Source: Flavivirga jejuensis
GTDB taxonomy: Bacteria > Bacteroidota > Bacteroidia > Flavobacteriales > Flavobacteriaceae
Direction: 5' to 3'
Length of the DNA: 64,000 nt
Assembly (NCBI RefSeq): GCF_030540765.1
Contig: NZ_JAUOEL010000001.1
Location: 310,001-374,000, forward strand
Shown: piece by piece, positions 53,638 to 60,782 of the stretch
How the letters are laid out: each line of letters opens with the position of its first letter
How positions within the stretch are numbered: the stretch's first letter is position 1
Made by a program: the position numbers and the translations under genes
Notes under the pieces: generated by a model
What the model saw: the letters and a program-made list of their open reading frames with translations, nothing else
Database searches by the model: none
Told to the model about the DNA's origin: nothing

Positions 53638-54462
53638 TTATTTTTCTATTATAGAGAAATCTGCAAAAAATAGATCTTCATCTCTTAGGTCTTTAGCTGT
53701 TTTTAGACTTCTATAAATCCCCCATTTTGGTCTTATAAATGAGGCTCCATTTTGCCATAATATCAAATTTTCACTTTTGAAATTTAAAATGTTTTTCTCT
53801 GTTTTTATATCTATAATATCAATTTTATAAGAACCTTTAGTATCATAAGTTACAGTTTCAGTAACTTTCACCCATTTTCCCCGAAACAAGTCAAGGTCTA
53901 CTTTTTTAAGTATCACTCCTTTTTCAGGACCATTAGAATATCTGAGTTCTAATTGATCAGGGTTTCCTTTTCTTGGAGTAAGTGTTATAATAGGTTTTGA
54001 TTTTGGTTGTTCATCTACTGATTTCAATTGATGAATATGTGTGAAGTTTTTAGATGGTTTGAAGTTTGTATCTAATTTAAATTTCCAAATATACTCTACC
54101 GTTTCTCCTTTAGTACCTTTCAAACTGTCGGGAGATGCTCTATAGGTTTTAATTTCGTTACGCTGTCTATCAAATTTTTTGCAACGATCATTATCCTCAT
54201 TTAGATGAATAGAGAATTTAAAAACATATTTGTTTAATTCATTATCAAATATTTCTGTGATATGAGGATCTTTAGCATTAGAATGATTGTCGCAATCTCC
54301 TTTTTTTATTCCTGGAGACTCTAATGCTCTTCCACGGTCTGGATCCAATATGGAATTAATTAAGATTCCTGCTTTTCCCGACCCATCTGCCTCCAATATA
54401 GTTTGTGATTGAAGTACACTTCCTGAAAAAAGAATAAACAGTTTAATAATAGTTAATTTCAT
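53638..54462 (-). CDS. Secreted protein resembling jelly-roll polysaccharide lyases
   Basis: A 274-residue protein with signal peptide (ending VLQSQ). The order of motifs, FKFSIHLNEDNDRCKKFDRQRNEIK, then GETVEYIWKFKLD, then FTHIHQLKS, then ITLTPRKGNPDQLELRYS and RGKWVKVTETVTYD, resembles concanavalin-like beta-jelly-roll lyases (heparin lyase I / PL20-like). A basic-acidic DRQRNEIK and the HIHQ pair could be at the active cleft. The exact family and substrate are uncertain. Confidence 0.6.
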   Translation of the reverse strand: MKLTIIKLFILFSGSVLQSQTILEADGSGKAGILINSILDPDRGRALESPGIKKGDCDNHSNAKDPHITEIFDNELNKYVFKFSIHLNEDNDRCKKFDRQRNEIKTYRASPDSLKGTKGETVEYIWKFKLDTNFKPSKNFTHIHQLKSVDEQPKSKPIITLTPRKGNPDQLELRYSNGPEKGVILKKVDLDLFRGKWVKVTETVTYDTKGSYKIDIIDIKTEKNILNFKSENLILWQNGASFIRPKWGIYRSLKTAKDLRDEDLFFADFSIIEK

Positions 54463-54548
54463 ATAATTTAGGACTTATTTAGTTGTTTTTGTAATGTGGG
54501 GTAATGTGTTTGTGTATTAACTTAAATCTGATTCTTGAGAATCACATT

Positions 54549-54558
54549 GTTACCTGCT
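54549..54558 (-). repeat. Simple site at the 3' end of the hydrolase cassette
   Basis: On the plus strand GTTACCTGCT sits 4 bp beyond the stop codon of the hydrolase gene, nearly identical to GTTACCTGCC at 56450-56459 in the same position relative to the next cassette gene. No matching inverted copy was found upstream of the hydrolase gene, so this cassette boundary is incomplete or hybrid. Confidence 0.4.
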
Positions 54559-54562
54559 TGCT

Positions 54563-56092
54563 TTAATCCTTCAGTTGTTTCAATCTGTCAATTGCATTTT
54601 GATTTTCTGGATTTAGTTTCAAAGACTTTTTGTAATTCAAAATAGCGTTTTGGTAATCCTTATTGTAAAAATATGCTTCAGCTAAACTGTCATATAAATT
54701 TGCTGATTTTGGATAAAGATGTAAAGCCAACAAAAAGACATTAACTCCTTGTTTTATCTTGTTTTTATTAAAAGACAATCGTAATCCTAAAGTGTTCAAC
54801 ATTCCTTCTTGAAGTTCAAGATTTGGGTATTCAGCAATAGTTCTTTTATATAAAAGGATTAAATCTTGATAGTCTTGTTTATATGCTAAATCATTGAAAT
54901 CTTTATAGGAAAATTCCTTTTCAACAGCTTTTTTTGTTTGTTTTGAAATCAAACTTTCTGAAAAACCATTTTCAACAGATTTATTTTCAATGAAATCATT
55001 CGCCTTTTTTTTATTTTTTAGTGTTGCATTTAAAAACTGCAAAATATGAAGGCAAAGCAAATTGTAGGAAGCCATTATTTTTTCATCACTTTTATCTTGC
55101 CTTTTATCTCTGTTGGCAAACAAGACTCCAAACGAACTGAAATAGGAATGTGTGAGGTCGTGAAACCTATATCTGTAAACATTGCTATATTTTAAAGAGT
55201 CATATAATTGGAATTTATAATTTAATTCGGCAGGAATTTTATCGTTTCTCAAAACTTCTTTTGGAATCTCTTTTTGAGAGAAGTGGATGTAAGGAATTGT
55301 AAAGTTATCTAAATTAAAATATGGTGACTGTTCCAAAACAGGATAATTATACCTTTCTGCTCCATCCAAACTTACAATTGCATTTATATTCTTGTTTTTC
55401 ATTACCGTGATAGCGTTCGATAATCCACCAAAACTAAATCCCATTAATGCCACTTTTTCCGTATCAATATTCTTGTAGTTGTAAATTTCTTTAAGAAGGA
55501 ACTCAACATCTCTTGATTGCGTTTCCATATCTTTTGTGGTTGCTCCTTCTAACCAACGTGTGTCTGTTCCTTTTGAAGGGCTTGATATCACTACAAATCC
55601 GTTACTGGCTAAATATTCACATAATGCAAAATTCTCAATTGAAGAGGCTTGATAACTTGATGCATAAACTACGATTGGAAAATTTCCGCTTAACAATGTT
55701 GGATTAGAATAGGCATTTACTTTTTCAGAAAGATGAGCCTTGTTTTGTGCTGTGTTCGGTAAATAATGAAACCAATCCAATAAAAAATAGTTTGGCAAAT
55801 CTTTCCATTCTTCTTCTTCTTTTAAAATCTCTAAATAATTTAAAACGGTTAGCTGTTCGGAATTATTATCTTCAATTGTCGCAGGATACCAAATACTAAT
55901 TGGAACTGGCCTCTCGATAAGTTGGTTGTTAAACTCATTATGAATTCGGTAGGTTCTCGTGCTATCTTTGATTGTATAATGTTTGAAACCTACTTTGTAT
56001 TTTCCAGCTTTAAGGTTTATATCTTTTATAGATGTCTGCCCATAAACTATTGTTGATAGTAAAATACTTGTAATGAATATATTTAACCGCAT
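54563..56092 (-). CDS. Secreted alpha/beta hydrolase with C-terminal TPR
   Basis: From ATG 56092 (509 aa; ATG 56113 is seven codons upstream) a signal peptide ends VYGQ. The hydrolase domain resembles platelet-activating-factor acetylhydrolase/dienelactone hydrolase types: PISIWYPATIED, GNFPIVVYASSYQASS, nucleophile elbow ALMGFSFGGLSNA, and His in FHDLTHSYFS. The last 100 residues contain TPR-like helices (FLLALHLYPKSANLYDSLAEAYF, then YQNAILNYKKSLKLNPENQNA). It is a probable cassette gene of the array at 54.5-59.3 kb. Confidence 0.8.
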   Translation of the reverse strand: MRLNIFITSILLSTIVYGQTSIKDINLKAGKYKVGFKHYTIKDSTRTYRIHNEFNNQLIERPVPISIWYPATIEDNNSEQLTVLNYLEILKEEEEWKDLPNYFLLDWFHYLPNTAQNKAHLSEKVNAYSNPTLLSGNFPIVVYASSYQASSIENFALCEYLASNGFVVISSPSKGTDTRWLEGATTKDMETQSRDVEFLLKEIYNYKNIDTEKVALMGFSFGGLSNAITVMKNKNINAIVSLDGAERYNYPVLEQSPYFNLDNFTIPYIHFSQKEIPKEVLRNDKIPAELNYKFQLYDSLKYSNVYRYRFHDLTHSYFSSFGVLFANRDKRQDKSDEKIMASYNLLCLHILQFLNATLKNKKKANDFIENKSVENGFSESLISKQTKKAVEKEFSYKDFNDLAYKQDYQDLILLYKRTIAEYPNLELQEGMLNTLGLRLSFNKNKIKQGVNVFLLALHLYPKSANLYDSLAEAYFYNKDYQNAILNYKKSLKLNPENQNAIDRLKQLKD

Positions 56093-56180
56093 TATTTTTG
56101 AATTAGTGTCCATAATAAAGATGCCCTATTTTGATGATTGTTACAGGTCTAATGTTCGTTAAGGGACATGGTTTGCCAAC

Positions 56181-56459
56181 GTCTAGTATAAGAAATGTAG
56201 CGGATTTACGCACAAACTTTTCGGTTTACTATTCGCCTTCAATTTACAGAACTCGCTTCGAATTAAGCACTTAAACCGCTATTTTTTTTATATACAGTGT
56301 GGCTGTTGCACAAGTCAAAAAATATTGCAAAACACTTGTTTCTTGCATTTAAACAAACATAACAGACTGGTTTTTAGCTATATTTTATTGATTGTTATTG
56401 AAAAAAACAAGGTTTATTCAAAATCATGAGTTGTGCAACGGTAACCGTTGTTACCTGCC
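56181..56459 (-). repeat. attC-like spacer 3 (carries MITE copy A)
   Basis: Between the two flanking minus-strand genes. One arm GTATAAGAAATGTAGCGG (from about 56186) pairs imperfectly with CCGCTATTTTTTTTATATAC (to about 56295), a long stem of the attC type, and the spacer ends at the simple site GTTACCTGCC (56450-56459), which overlaps the stop codon of the next gene. After removing the inserted MITE and its duplicated target it would be about 130 bp long, within the attC size range. Confidence 0.6.
56301..56442. mobile_element. MITE copy A in attC-like spacer
   Basis: 142 bp with terminal inverted repeats GGCTGTTGCACAAGTCA (left) and TGAGTTGTGCAAC (right). Its body is about 95% identical by eye to copy C at 58267-58410. 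No ORF. Short imperfect direct repeats flank it (ACAGTGT left, AACCGTTGT right), compatible with an 8-bp target duplication that has since mutated. Confidence 0.75.
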
Positions 56460-57194
56460 GTATTTTTTCCATATTTTCTTGAATTTTTTTTCAGATGTCA
56501 GTAATAGTATAACTCCATTTATCGCTCTCGAACCATAAATACTTGCTGATTGTTCTTTTGTCAAATATTTAATGGTGTTAGTTTCTACTAGTAATAATTC
56601 TTTCAATAATTCCCTGTCTGCTAAAGGATATCCGTTGACAACAATTAAAGGCTCTGGATTATCATACCTGATTGTAACTTTAGCGTGTTGATTAGAATCA
56701 GATATTTTTATTTCTTTCGAGTTATTCTCTGTTTTTTCAGGATTGTAATTCAATACTTTAAAAACTAAAGAATCTACATATTTATAAAGCTTTTGTTCCG
56801 ACAGTTTGTCAAAATTCATAAGTTTGAGTTCTGGCTCATCTTTTTTATTCAATTCAATAATTCGGAATTTGTTAGTTAGATTTCCATTTTGGTAATATTC
56901 AATGATTTGTCCGAAATCTCTTTTTCTTAATTTAATTTTTTCTTTTCCAACAATTCCACTTATTCGAGGTGGTTCAGTACAAATGTTTACTTCGTTTGTC
57001 GTAAATTCTCTTTTTTCAATCCACCATTTTGTTTGATAACAATTTTTGATATTTCTATAAAATTTAATTGTGTCGGTTTTAAAAAATATTTCGCTATTGG
57101 TTCTCCATATTCCATTCAATTCCTTTTTCTTAATTTGAGAGAAAGAGAAGTTGGTTAATAATAAAAAGCTTATTGTTAAAGCAGTAATTTTCAT
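56451..57194 (-). CDS. Secreted protein with TonB-plug-like C-terminus (cassette gene)
   Basis: A 247-residue protein with signal peptide (ending FSFSQ). The N-terminal two thirds have no recognised fold. The C-terminal segment RYDNPEPLIVVNGYPLADREL, then IKYLTKEQSASIYGSRAINGVILLLT matches the plug sequence of SusC/TonB receptors (usual form VVDGVP..., ...A.AIYGSRGANGVI), but no barrel follows. It lies in a cassette bounded by GTTACCTGCC and GGTAGGTAAC. It may be a soluble decoy or a M56/TonB-system partner. Confidence 0.75.
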   Translation of the reverse strand: MKITALTISFLLLTNFSFSQIKKKELNGIWRTNSEIFFKTDTIKFYRNIKNCYQTKWWIEKREFTTNEVNICTEPPRISGIVGKEKIKLRKRDFGQIIEYYQNGNLTNKFRIIELNKKDEPELKLMNFDKLSEQKLYKYVDSLVFKVLNYNPEKTENNSKEIKISDSNQHAKVTIRYDNPEPLIVVNGYPLADRELLKELLLVETNTIKYLTKEQSASIYGSRAINGVILLLTSEKKFKKIWKKYGR

Positions 57195-57206
57195 TTGTGG
57201 TTATAT

Positions 57207-57498
57207 GGTAGGTAACGGTTGGTGTAAGGAAAGTACGAGTTTAAGAACGGCGATTTTCCGCAGGAAAATCGGAAGTTCGCAAACAAAGGACAGGCCTTAC
57301 GATTAAGCATTAAAAATAGTATTTTTTTTACACATTGTGGCTGTTGCACAACTACTTTTTTTGATTGAATTAGGTTATTTCTGAGAACTTTAAAAATAAT
57401 GAACATTGATAATCAGTATCTTAATAATTGTTTGGAAATTAAAACACATGATTTCCTAAAAATTTTGAGTTGTGCAACAGTCACCATTGTTGTAGTGC
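57207..57498 (-). repeat. attC-like spacer 2 (carries MITE copy B)
   Basis: Bounded by GGTAGGTAAC (57207-57216) and GTTGTAGTGC (57489-57498). Arms GTGTAAGGAAAGTAC (from 57222) and GTATTTTTTTTACAC (to about 57333) pair with a few G-T contacts; inside is the hairpin GATTTTCC-GCA-GGAAAATC (57252-57270), which recurs in spacer 1. This fits an attC-like folded site interrupted by a MITE. Confidence 0.6.
57339..57482. mobile_element. MITE copy B in attC-like spacer
   Basis: 144 bp with ends GGCTGTTGCACAACT and GAGTTGTGCAACAGTC, the same terminal repeats as copies A and C, but an unrelated AT-rich body. The direct repeats ACACATTGT (left) and CACCATTGT (right) suggest a target duplication of about 8 bp. 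Position in the spacer is the same as in copies A and C, which points to site-preferring insertion. Confidence 0.75.
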
Positions 57499-57502
57499 GT
57501 TT

Positions 57503-58123
57503 TTAGTATTTAAATTTCGATTTAATTCTTTTCCAAAAAGTTGGTTTTTCCTTTTTAGCGTTATCTTTTGTCAAGCCAAAAGTTATTGAACTTACGTGTC
57601 CGTCTTCATAATATTCAACTTGGTCAGCTTCTTCGGCTCCAGCATCCAAAAAGGCTTGTGTCAGGATTTCAGATTGTTCTCTTAACCCTTCCCATACAGG
57701 TGAGTCAAATACTTTGTTTTTTGCATCTCTATGCTCAAATTCGAAATCTTTGATTAGAGTCAAAATTGTCTGCATTGGTGAGATTCCAATAAGTTTTAAA
57801 TCCGAAATCAACCTGTCAAAATCGATATTCTCTTTAGTACGTTTAAGTTTACTTACCAATTCATTTTTTAAGTAGTTTTTAGCAACTTCTTCGGCTTTTT
57901 CCCTTGCTTTTTCTCCACCAATAAATCGTTCATCATATTCATTCGAACTGTCAATTTGATTTTCATTGTCAAGCATATCATAAACACACCACCACCAATA
58001 ATCTTCGTCCATCCATTCAGCTCGCAACATTAAACCTGACCATTTTGCTGTGCAATCATCATTCAAATCGCCATTCCATATTATTGGTTGGTCAAAATCT
58101 CTATTTTTTTCTATCGTTTTCAT
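57503..58123 (-). CDS. Hypothetical acidic protein (cassette gene)
   Basis: From ATG 58123 (206 aa) the protein begins MKTIEKNRDFDQPIIWNGD; codons further upstream run through the recombination site and are not used. It is soluble, rich in Asp, Glu and Trp (WMDEDYWWWCVYDML), with a central helical part (EKAREKAEEVAKNYLKNEL) and a basic end FWKRIKSKFKY. No family recognised. The cassette is bounded by the perfect pair GTTGTAGTGC / GCACTACAAC. Confidence 0.75.
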   Translation of the reverse strand: MKTIEKNRDFDQPIIWNGDLNDDCTAKWSGLMLRAEWMDEDYWWWCVYDMLDNENQIDSSNEYDERFIGGEKAREKAEEVAKNYLKNELVSKLKRTKENIDFDRLISDLKLIGISPMQTILTLIKDFEFEHRDAKNKVFDSPVWEGLREQSEILTQAFLDAGAEEADQVEYYEDGHVSSITFGLTKDNAKKEKPTFWKRIKSKFKY

Positions 58124-58136
58124 TGATTGGTCAAAT

Positions 58137-58426
58137 GCACTACAACGTTTATGTATAAGAATAGTGCGGTTTTGTGTGCGAGGATTTTCCGAAGGAAAAT
58201 CAGATGTAACAAAAATGCACGACACTTTGATTAAGCACTAAACCAAGCATTATTTTTATACGGTGTGGCTGTTGCACAAGTCAAAAAATATTGCAAAACA
58301 CTTGTTTCTTGCATTTAAACAAACATAACAGGCTGGTTTTTAGCTGTATTTTATTGATTATTATTGAAAAAACCATAGGTTTATTCAAAATCATGAGTTG
58401 TGCAACAGTCACCGGTGTTACCCAAC
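58137..58426 (-). repeat. attC-like spacer 1 (carries MITE copy C)
   Basis: Bounded by GCACTACAAC (58137-58146) and GTTACCCAAC (58417-58426). Arms GTATAAGAATAGTGC (from 58153) and GCATTATTTTTATAC (to about 58261) match at 13 of 15 positions; an inner hairpin GATTTTCC-GAA-GGAAAATC lies at 58183-58201. Without the MITE it would be about 118-130 bp. Confidence 0.6.
58267..58410. mobile_element. MITE copy C in attC-like spacer
   Basis: 144 bp, terminal repeats GGCTGTTGCACAAGTCA and TGAGTTGTGCAACAGTC, body nearly identical to copy A. Flanking direct repeats TACGGTGT / CACCGGTGT suggest an 8-bp duplication. The GG-x-CTGTTGCA terminus recalls IS6-family ends (8-bp duplications), a resemblance only. 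Confidence 0.75.
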
Positions 58427-58438
58427 GTTTTTTATTTA

Positions 58439-58912
58439 TTAAAAATCACCTGACCAATCAGGATATGCTATATGTCCCCAAAACATTCCGCTTTCAACAT
58501 TCAGAATATAAGTCAGATATTGTTCTTCTTTTGAAATATTCGCAATGAAGGTCAAATCCGTTTTAGGTATTTCAACATATTTTTCCGACATATTTTGCTC
58601 AAATGTTTCTATCGAATCGTTGTCTGGAAAGAACGGTAAAATTTTATCTGTATCCTCTTCAATATATTCCGCTGCGCTTGAGTAAGAATGGAAGTCCATT
58701 TTTGAAATGAAGTCAGAAGCATCTTCTTTGGTAAATTGTAAATGAACCCAAACATCACCTTCCAAACTGTCTCCGCAATTTATAATTCCCACATTATTTG
58801 GAAATTTTATTCCACTTGTTTTTTCAAAAAACTCAAAATCACAACTTCCTTTTGTCGGTTTTCCATTGCAGCTAATTAATAAAATTAATAAAGAAAAAAG
58901 TGTAATTCTCAT
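58439..58912 (-). CDS. Small lipoprotein (cassette gene)
   Basis: A 157-residue lipoprotein (MRITLFSLLILLISC, lipobox LLISC). The mature part CDFEFFEKTSGIKFPNNVGII, then EGDVWVHLQFTKEDASDFI and YLTYILNVESGMFWGHIAYP has no recognised family. It is the first cassette after the recombinase remnant and is bounded by the perfect inverted pair GTTACCCAAC (58417-58426) / GTTGGGTAAC (58926-58935). Confidence 0.75.
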   Translation of the reverse strand: MRITLFSLLILLISCNGKPTKGSCDFEFFEKTSGIKFPNNVGIINCGDSLEGDVWVHLQFTKEDASDFISKMDFHSYSSAAEYIEEDTDKILPFFPDNDSIETFEQNMSEKYVEIPKTDLTFIANISKEEQYLTYILNVESGMFWGHIAYPDWSGDF

Positions 58913-58940
58913 TGTGGTTTCAAATGTTGGGTAACAATTG

Positions 58941-58977
58941 TATAACTACAATAAATAGTGATTCTATTGTGGTTATA
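58941..58977 (-). repeat. Hairpin next to the recombinase remnant (attI/attC-like)
   Basis: TATAAC-t-ACAATA (58941-58953) pairs with TATTGT-g-GTTATA (58965-58977), a 12-bp stem with one central mismatch and 11-nt loop. It lies between the simple site of the first cassette and the recombinase stop at 58982, where an integron would have its attI or first attC. Confidence 0.5.
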
Positions 58978-58981
58978 TCGT

Positions 58982-59322
58982 TTATACATGCAATGTATTA
59001 CTTTTTAATAAAGTATCCAATGGACTTATAATGGTCTTATTGTTAATTTCAATAGTTTTGGTATAAATTTCTGTCGTTTTTGGCGAACTATGTCCTAGCA
59101 TATTCTGTAAATGACGAATATTTATGTTGTTTTCAATACAATGCAATGTGTAGCAAACCAATGGCGCAATGTATGTACTGTTGCCCATGGGTTCAAATTA
59201 GTATCGTTCACGACTTTTCTATATATGGCTCTTATGCTAGTGGTACTGTATTTACATCTTGTTTGTCCTTCAAATAGCCCAATAGCACGGATTTTTAATC
59301 CGTGATTCATTATCTTAAACAT
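58982..59322 (-). pseudogene. Tyrosine recombinase (phage-integrase family) C-terminal remnant, frameshifted
   Basis: Only the catalytic C-terminus remains. One frame (59322 to 59122) gives YSTTSIRAIYRKVVND, then VHTLRHWFATHCI with the conserved H-x-x-R. The next frame continues CIENNINIRHLQNMLGHSS then PKTTEIYTKTIEINNKT with the LGHSS His/Trp box and nucleophilic Tyr. The shift is caused by a tandem CAATG duplication at 59139-59148 (plus strand). The N-terminal SAM-like domain and first catalytic Arg are missing. It may once have mobilised the adjacent cassettes. Confidence 0.85.
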
Positions 59323-59509
59323 AACCCATTATATGAAGCTTTCACCTCACTACAAAAGCCTTCTTTTATTTATTTACGGGCACGGAAAACATTTCCGCGC
59401 TAGCGGGTTTCGTTGCGTGTTTCAGCACCTAATTTAGTAAATATAAACCGAATAGAAAATCCACGAATACTAGCAATTACTTGTAGGATACGGTGTTGAT
59501 CACCTGCTT

Positions 59510-59848
59510 TTATTTGTAGATATTTTCAATATTCAACTCTTCGGTTACCATTTCTTGCAGAGTTTTCAATTCCTTATTGTAATTTATATTTTCTTCTTCT
59601 TTCTTTTTTAATTCTGATAAAACGTCAAATACAAAATTTTCCTCTCCATACTCATTCCAATCTTTTTGGAAACTCCTATTCCTGTGGTTACCGAATTTGA
59701 GTTCCATTTTATGTCTGTTCCATTTTGATTCCATATCAATACTATAGTCAATCAGAATTTTATTATTCCTAATGTTTTTTATTTGAAAAACTCCCATTGG
59801 AATTTCCATTTGTTTATACTCTTCTTTGAGTTCTTTTTTTGTTTTCAT
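59510..59848 (-). CDS. GIY-YIG-like protein
   Basis: From ATG 59848 (112 aa; ATG 59875 upstream would add nine residues). MGVFQIKNIRNNKILIDYSIDM, then WNRHKMELKFGNHRNRSFQKDW, then YGEENFVFDVLSEL follow the pattern of Bacteroidetes GIY-YIG family proteins, though the first motif is degenerate (Gly-Val-Phe-Gln for Gly-Ile-Tyr). A coiled C-terminus follows. Nuclease activity is doubtful. The 187 bp between this gene and the recombinase relic holds hairpins such as CACGGATT/AATCCGTG. Confidence 0.7.
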   Translation of the reverse strand: MKTKKELKEEYKQMEIPMGVFQIKNIRNNKILIDYSIDMESKWNRHKMELKFGNHRNRSFQKDWNEYGEENFVFDVLSELKKKEEENINYNKELKTLQEMVTEELNIENIYK

Positions 59849-59995
59849 ATTATATAAATAATTGTAATCTAGCAAGACTGCAAGAACTTGTTTAAGTGGT
59901 TATTTATAAGATAATTACGCGATTTTTTTATTAAATGCAATATATTCTGGTTTCAACTTAGACATGTTGCAATTTTCATTTTATATAAATACAGA

Positions 59996-60247
59996 TCATA
60001 ACTCCCTACCGTCAAAATCAATATCAAGTAGTTTTTGAGGATGAATTTCTAATCCCTTGGCTAGTTCGAATAAGGTAGTTAATTGAAGACTAACTAAACC
60101 TTTTTCTATTTTACTGATTTGACTATGATCAACATCACATAATTGAGCTAATTCTCTATAGCTAATACCTTTGTCACTTCTAATTTTATGTAATTTTTTT
60201 CCAAACAATAGGAGTAAACTTTTCTTAGCTTCAATTTCCATATTCAT
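59996..60247 (-). CDS. XRE-family HTH regulator
   Basis: An 83-residue Cro/C1-type repressor: LFGKKLHKIRSDKGISYRELAQLCDVDHSQISKIEKGLVSLQLTTLFELAKGL is a complete HTH_3 domain with recognition helix DVDHSQISKIEKG, plus a short tail. No dimerisation or sensor domain. It is transcribed away from the gene at 60446, and the gap contains a perfect palindrome that is its likely operator. Confidence 0.9.
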   Translation of the reverse strand: MNMEIEAKKSLLLLFGKKLHKIRSDKGISYRELAQLCDVDHSQISKIEKGLVSLQLTTLFELAKGLEIHPQKLLDIDFDGREL

Positions 60248-60286
60248 ATTAATTTTAAGAAATATCTATGAATTTGATATAAAAAA

Positions 60287-60306
60287 TGTAGTACTATAAT
60301 ACTACA
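60287..60306. promoter_or_regulatory. Palindromic operator in the XRE divergent gap
   Basis: TGTAGTA-N6-TACTACA, a perfect 7-bp inverted repeat. The plus-strand -7 box TATATTTG lies at 60322-60329, so the palindrome covers where its -33 element should be. This layout fits repression of the rightward gene and autoregulation by the XRE protein. Confidence 0.75.
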
Positions 60307-60445
60307 GATAGAATATTTATGTATATTTGTAGCTTAATACATATGTTTTCAATTCTTCAAATAAAAATATTGAAGCAATTGCTTTGCCCTCAAAATTAAG
60401 TTTACCTACCACGCAATAAGCGTAATTAACCTTAAAATTTTATTT

Positions 60446-60781
60446 ATGACAGAAACAGAAACCAAAGAATTACCGTACGATTATTTACTGCCTCGTTATA
60501 TTAATATAGCCTTAATAACTTCGTTAATCGAAGAATCCCACTTAACCAGCGCCGTTAAAGAGCATTGTAAAATGGGATTAAAGATTATTGCTCTTATCTG
60601 TGCTGATTTTGCTTATAAGACAGAGCGTACTCCTTTAATAGGTAAAGAATTCGATGCCTTTTTTAAATTATTTCCTCAAGCCTATTTTAACAATCGGGAA
60701 TTAATCTCTACAGATCTGATTATTAAAAGCATCCAATTATGCATTAGTACAGAAGATCTGGTACATATAAATTGTGAGTAA
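60446..60781 (+). CDS. Hypothetical 111-residue protein upstream of sigma factor
   Basis: MTETETKELPYDYLLPRYINIALITSLIEE, then KEHCKMGLKIIALICADFAYKTERTPLIGKEF: helical, soluble, two cysteines, no recognised domain. Its stop codon at 60781 is 1 bp before the ATG of the truncated sigma factor, so the two are translationally coupled. It could be a regulator or partner of the sigma fragment, and its promoter is under the XRE operator. Confidence 0.6.
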   Translation: MTETETKELPYDYLLPRYINIALITSLIEESHLTSAVKEHCKMGLKIIALICADFAYKTERTPLIGKEFDAFFKLFPQAYFNNRELISTDLIIKSIQLCISTEDLVHINCE

Positions 60782-60782
60782 T

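Noticed and set aside
58124-58225. GTG start at 58225 for the acidic cassette protein
   Set aside because: It would translate through the attC-like spacer including the simple site at 58137-58146; ATG 58123 lies directly inside the cassette.
58291-58548. Plus-strand 85-residue frame over the cassette border
   Set aside because: It covers MITE copy C and the 3' end of the lipoprotein gene on the other strand; composition is not protein-like.
54549-59322. Classical integron with consensus attC sites
   Set aside because: The simple sites keep GTT/AAC but not the RYYYAAC/GTTRRRY consensus, and no intact IntI with its extra domain is present, so only integron-like is claimed.
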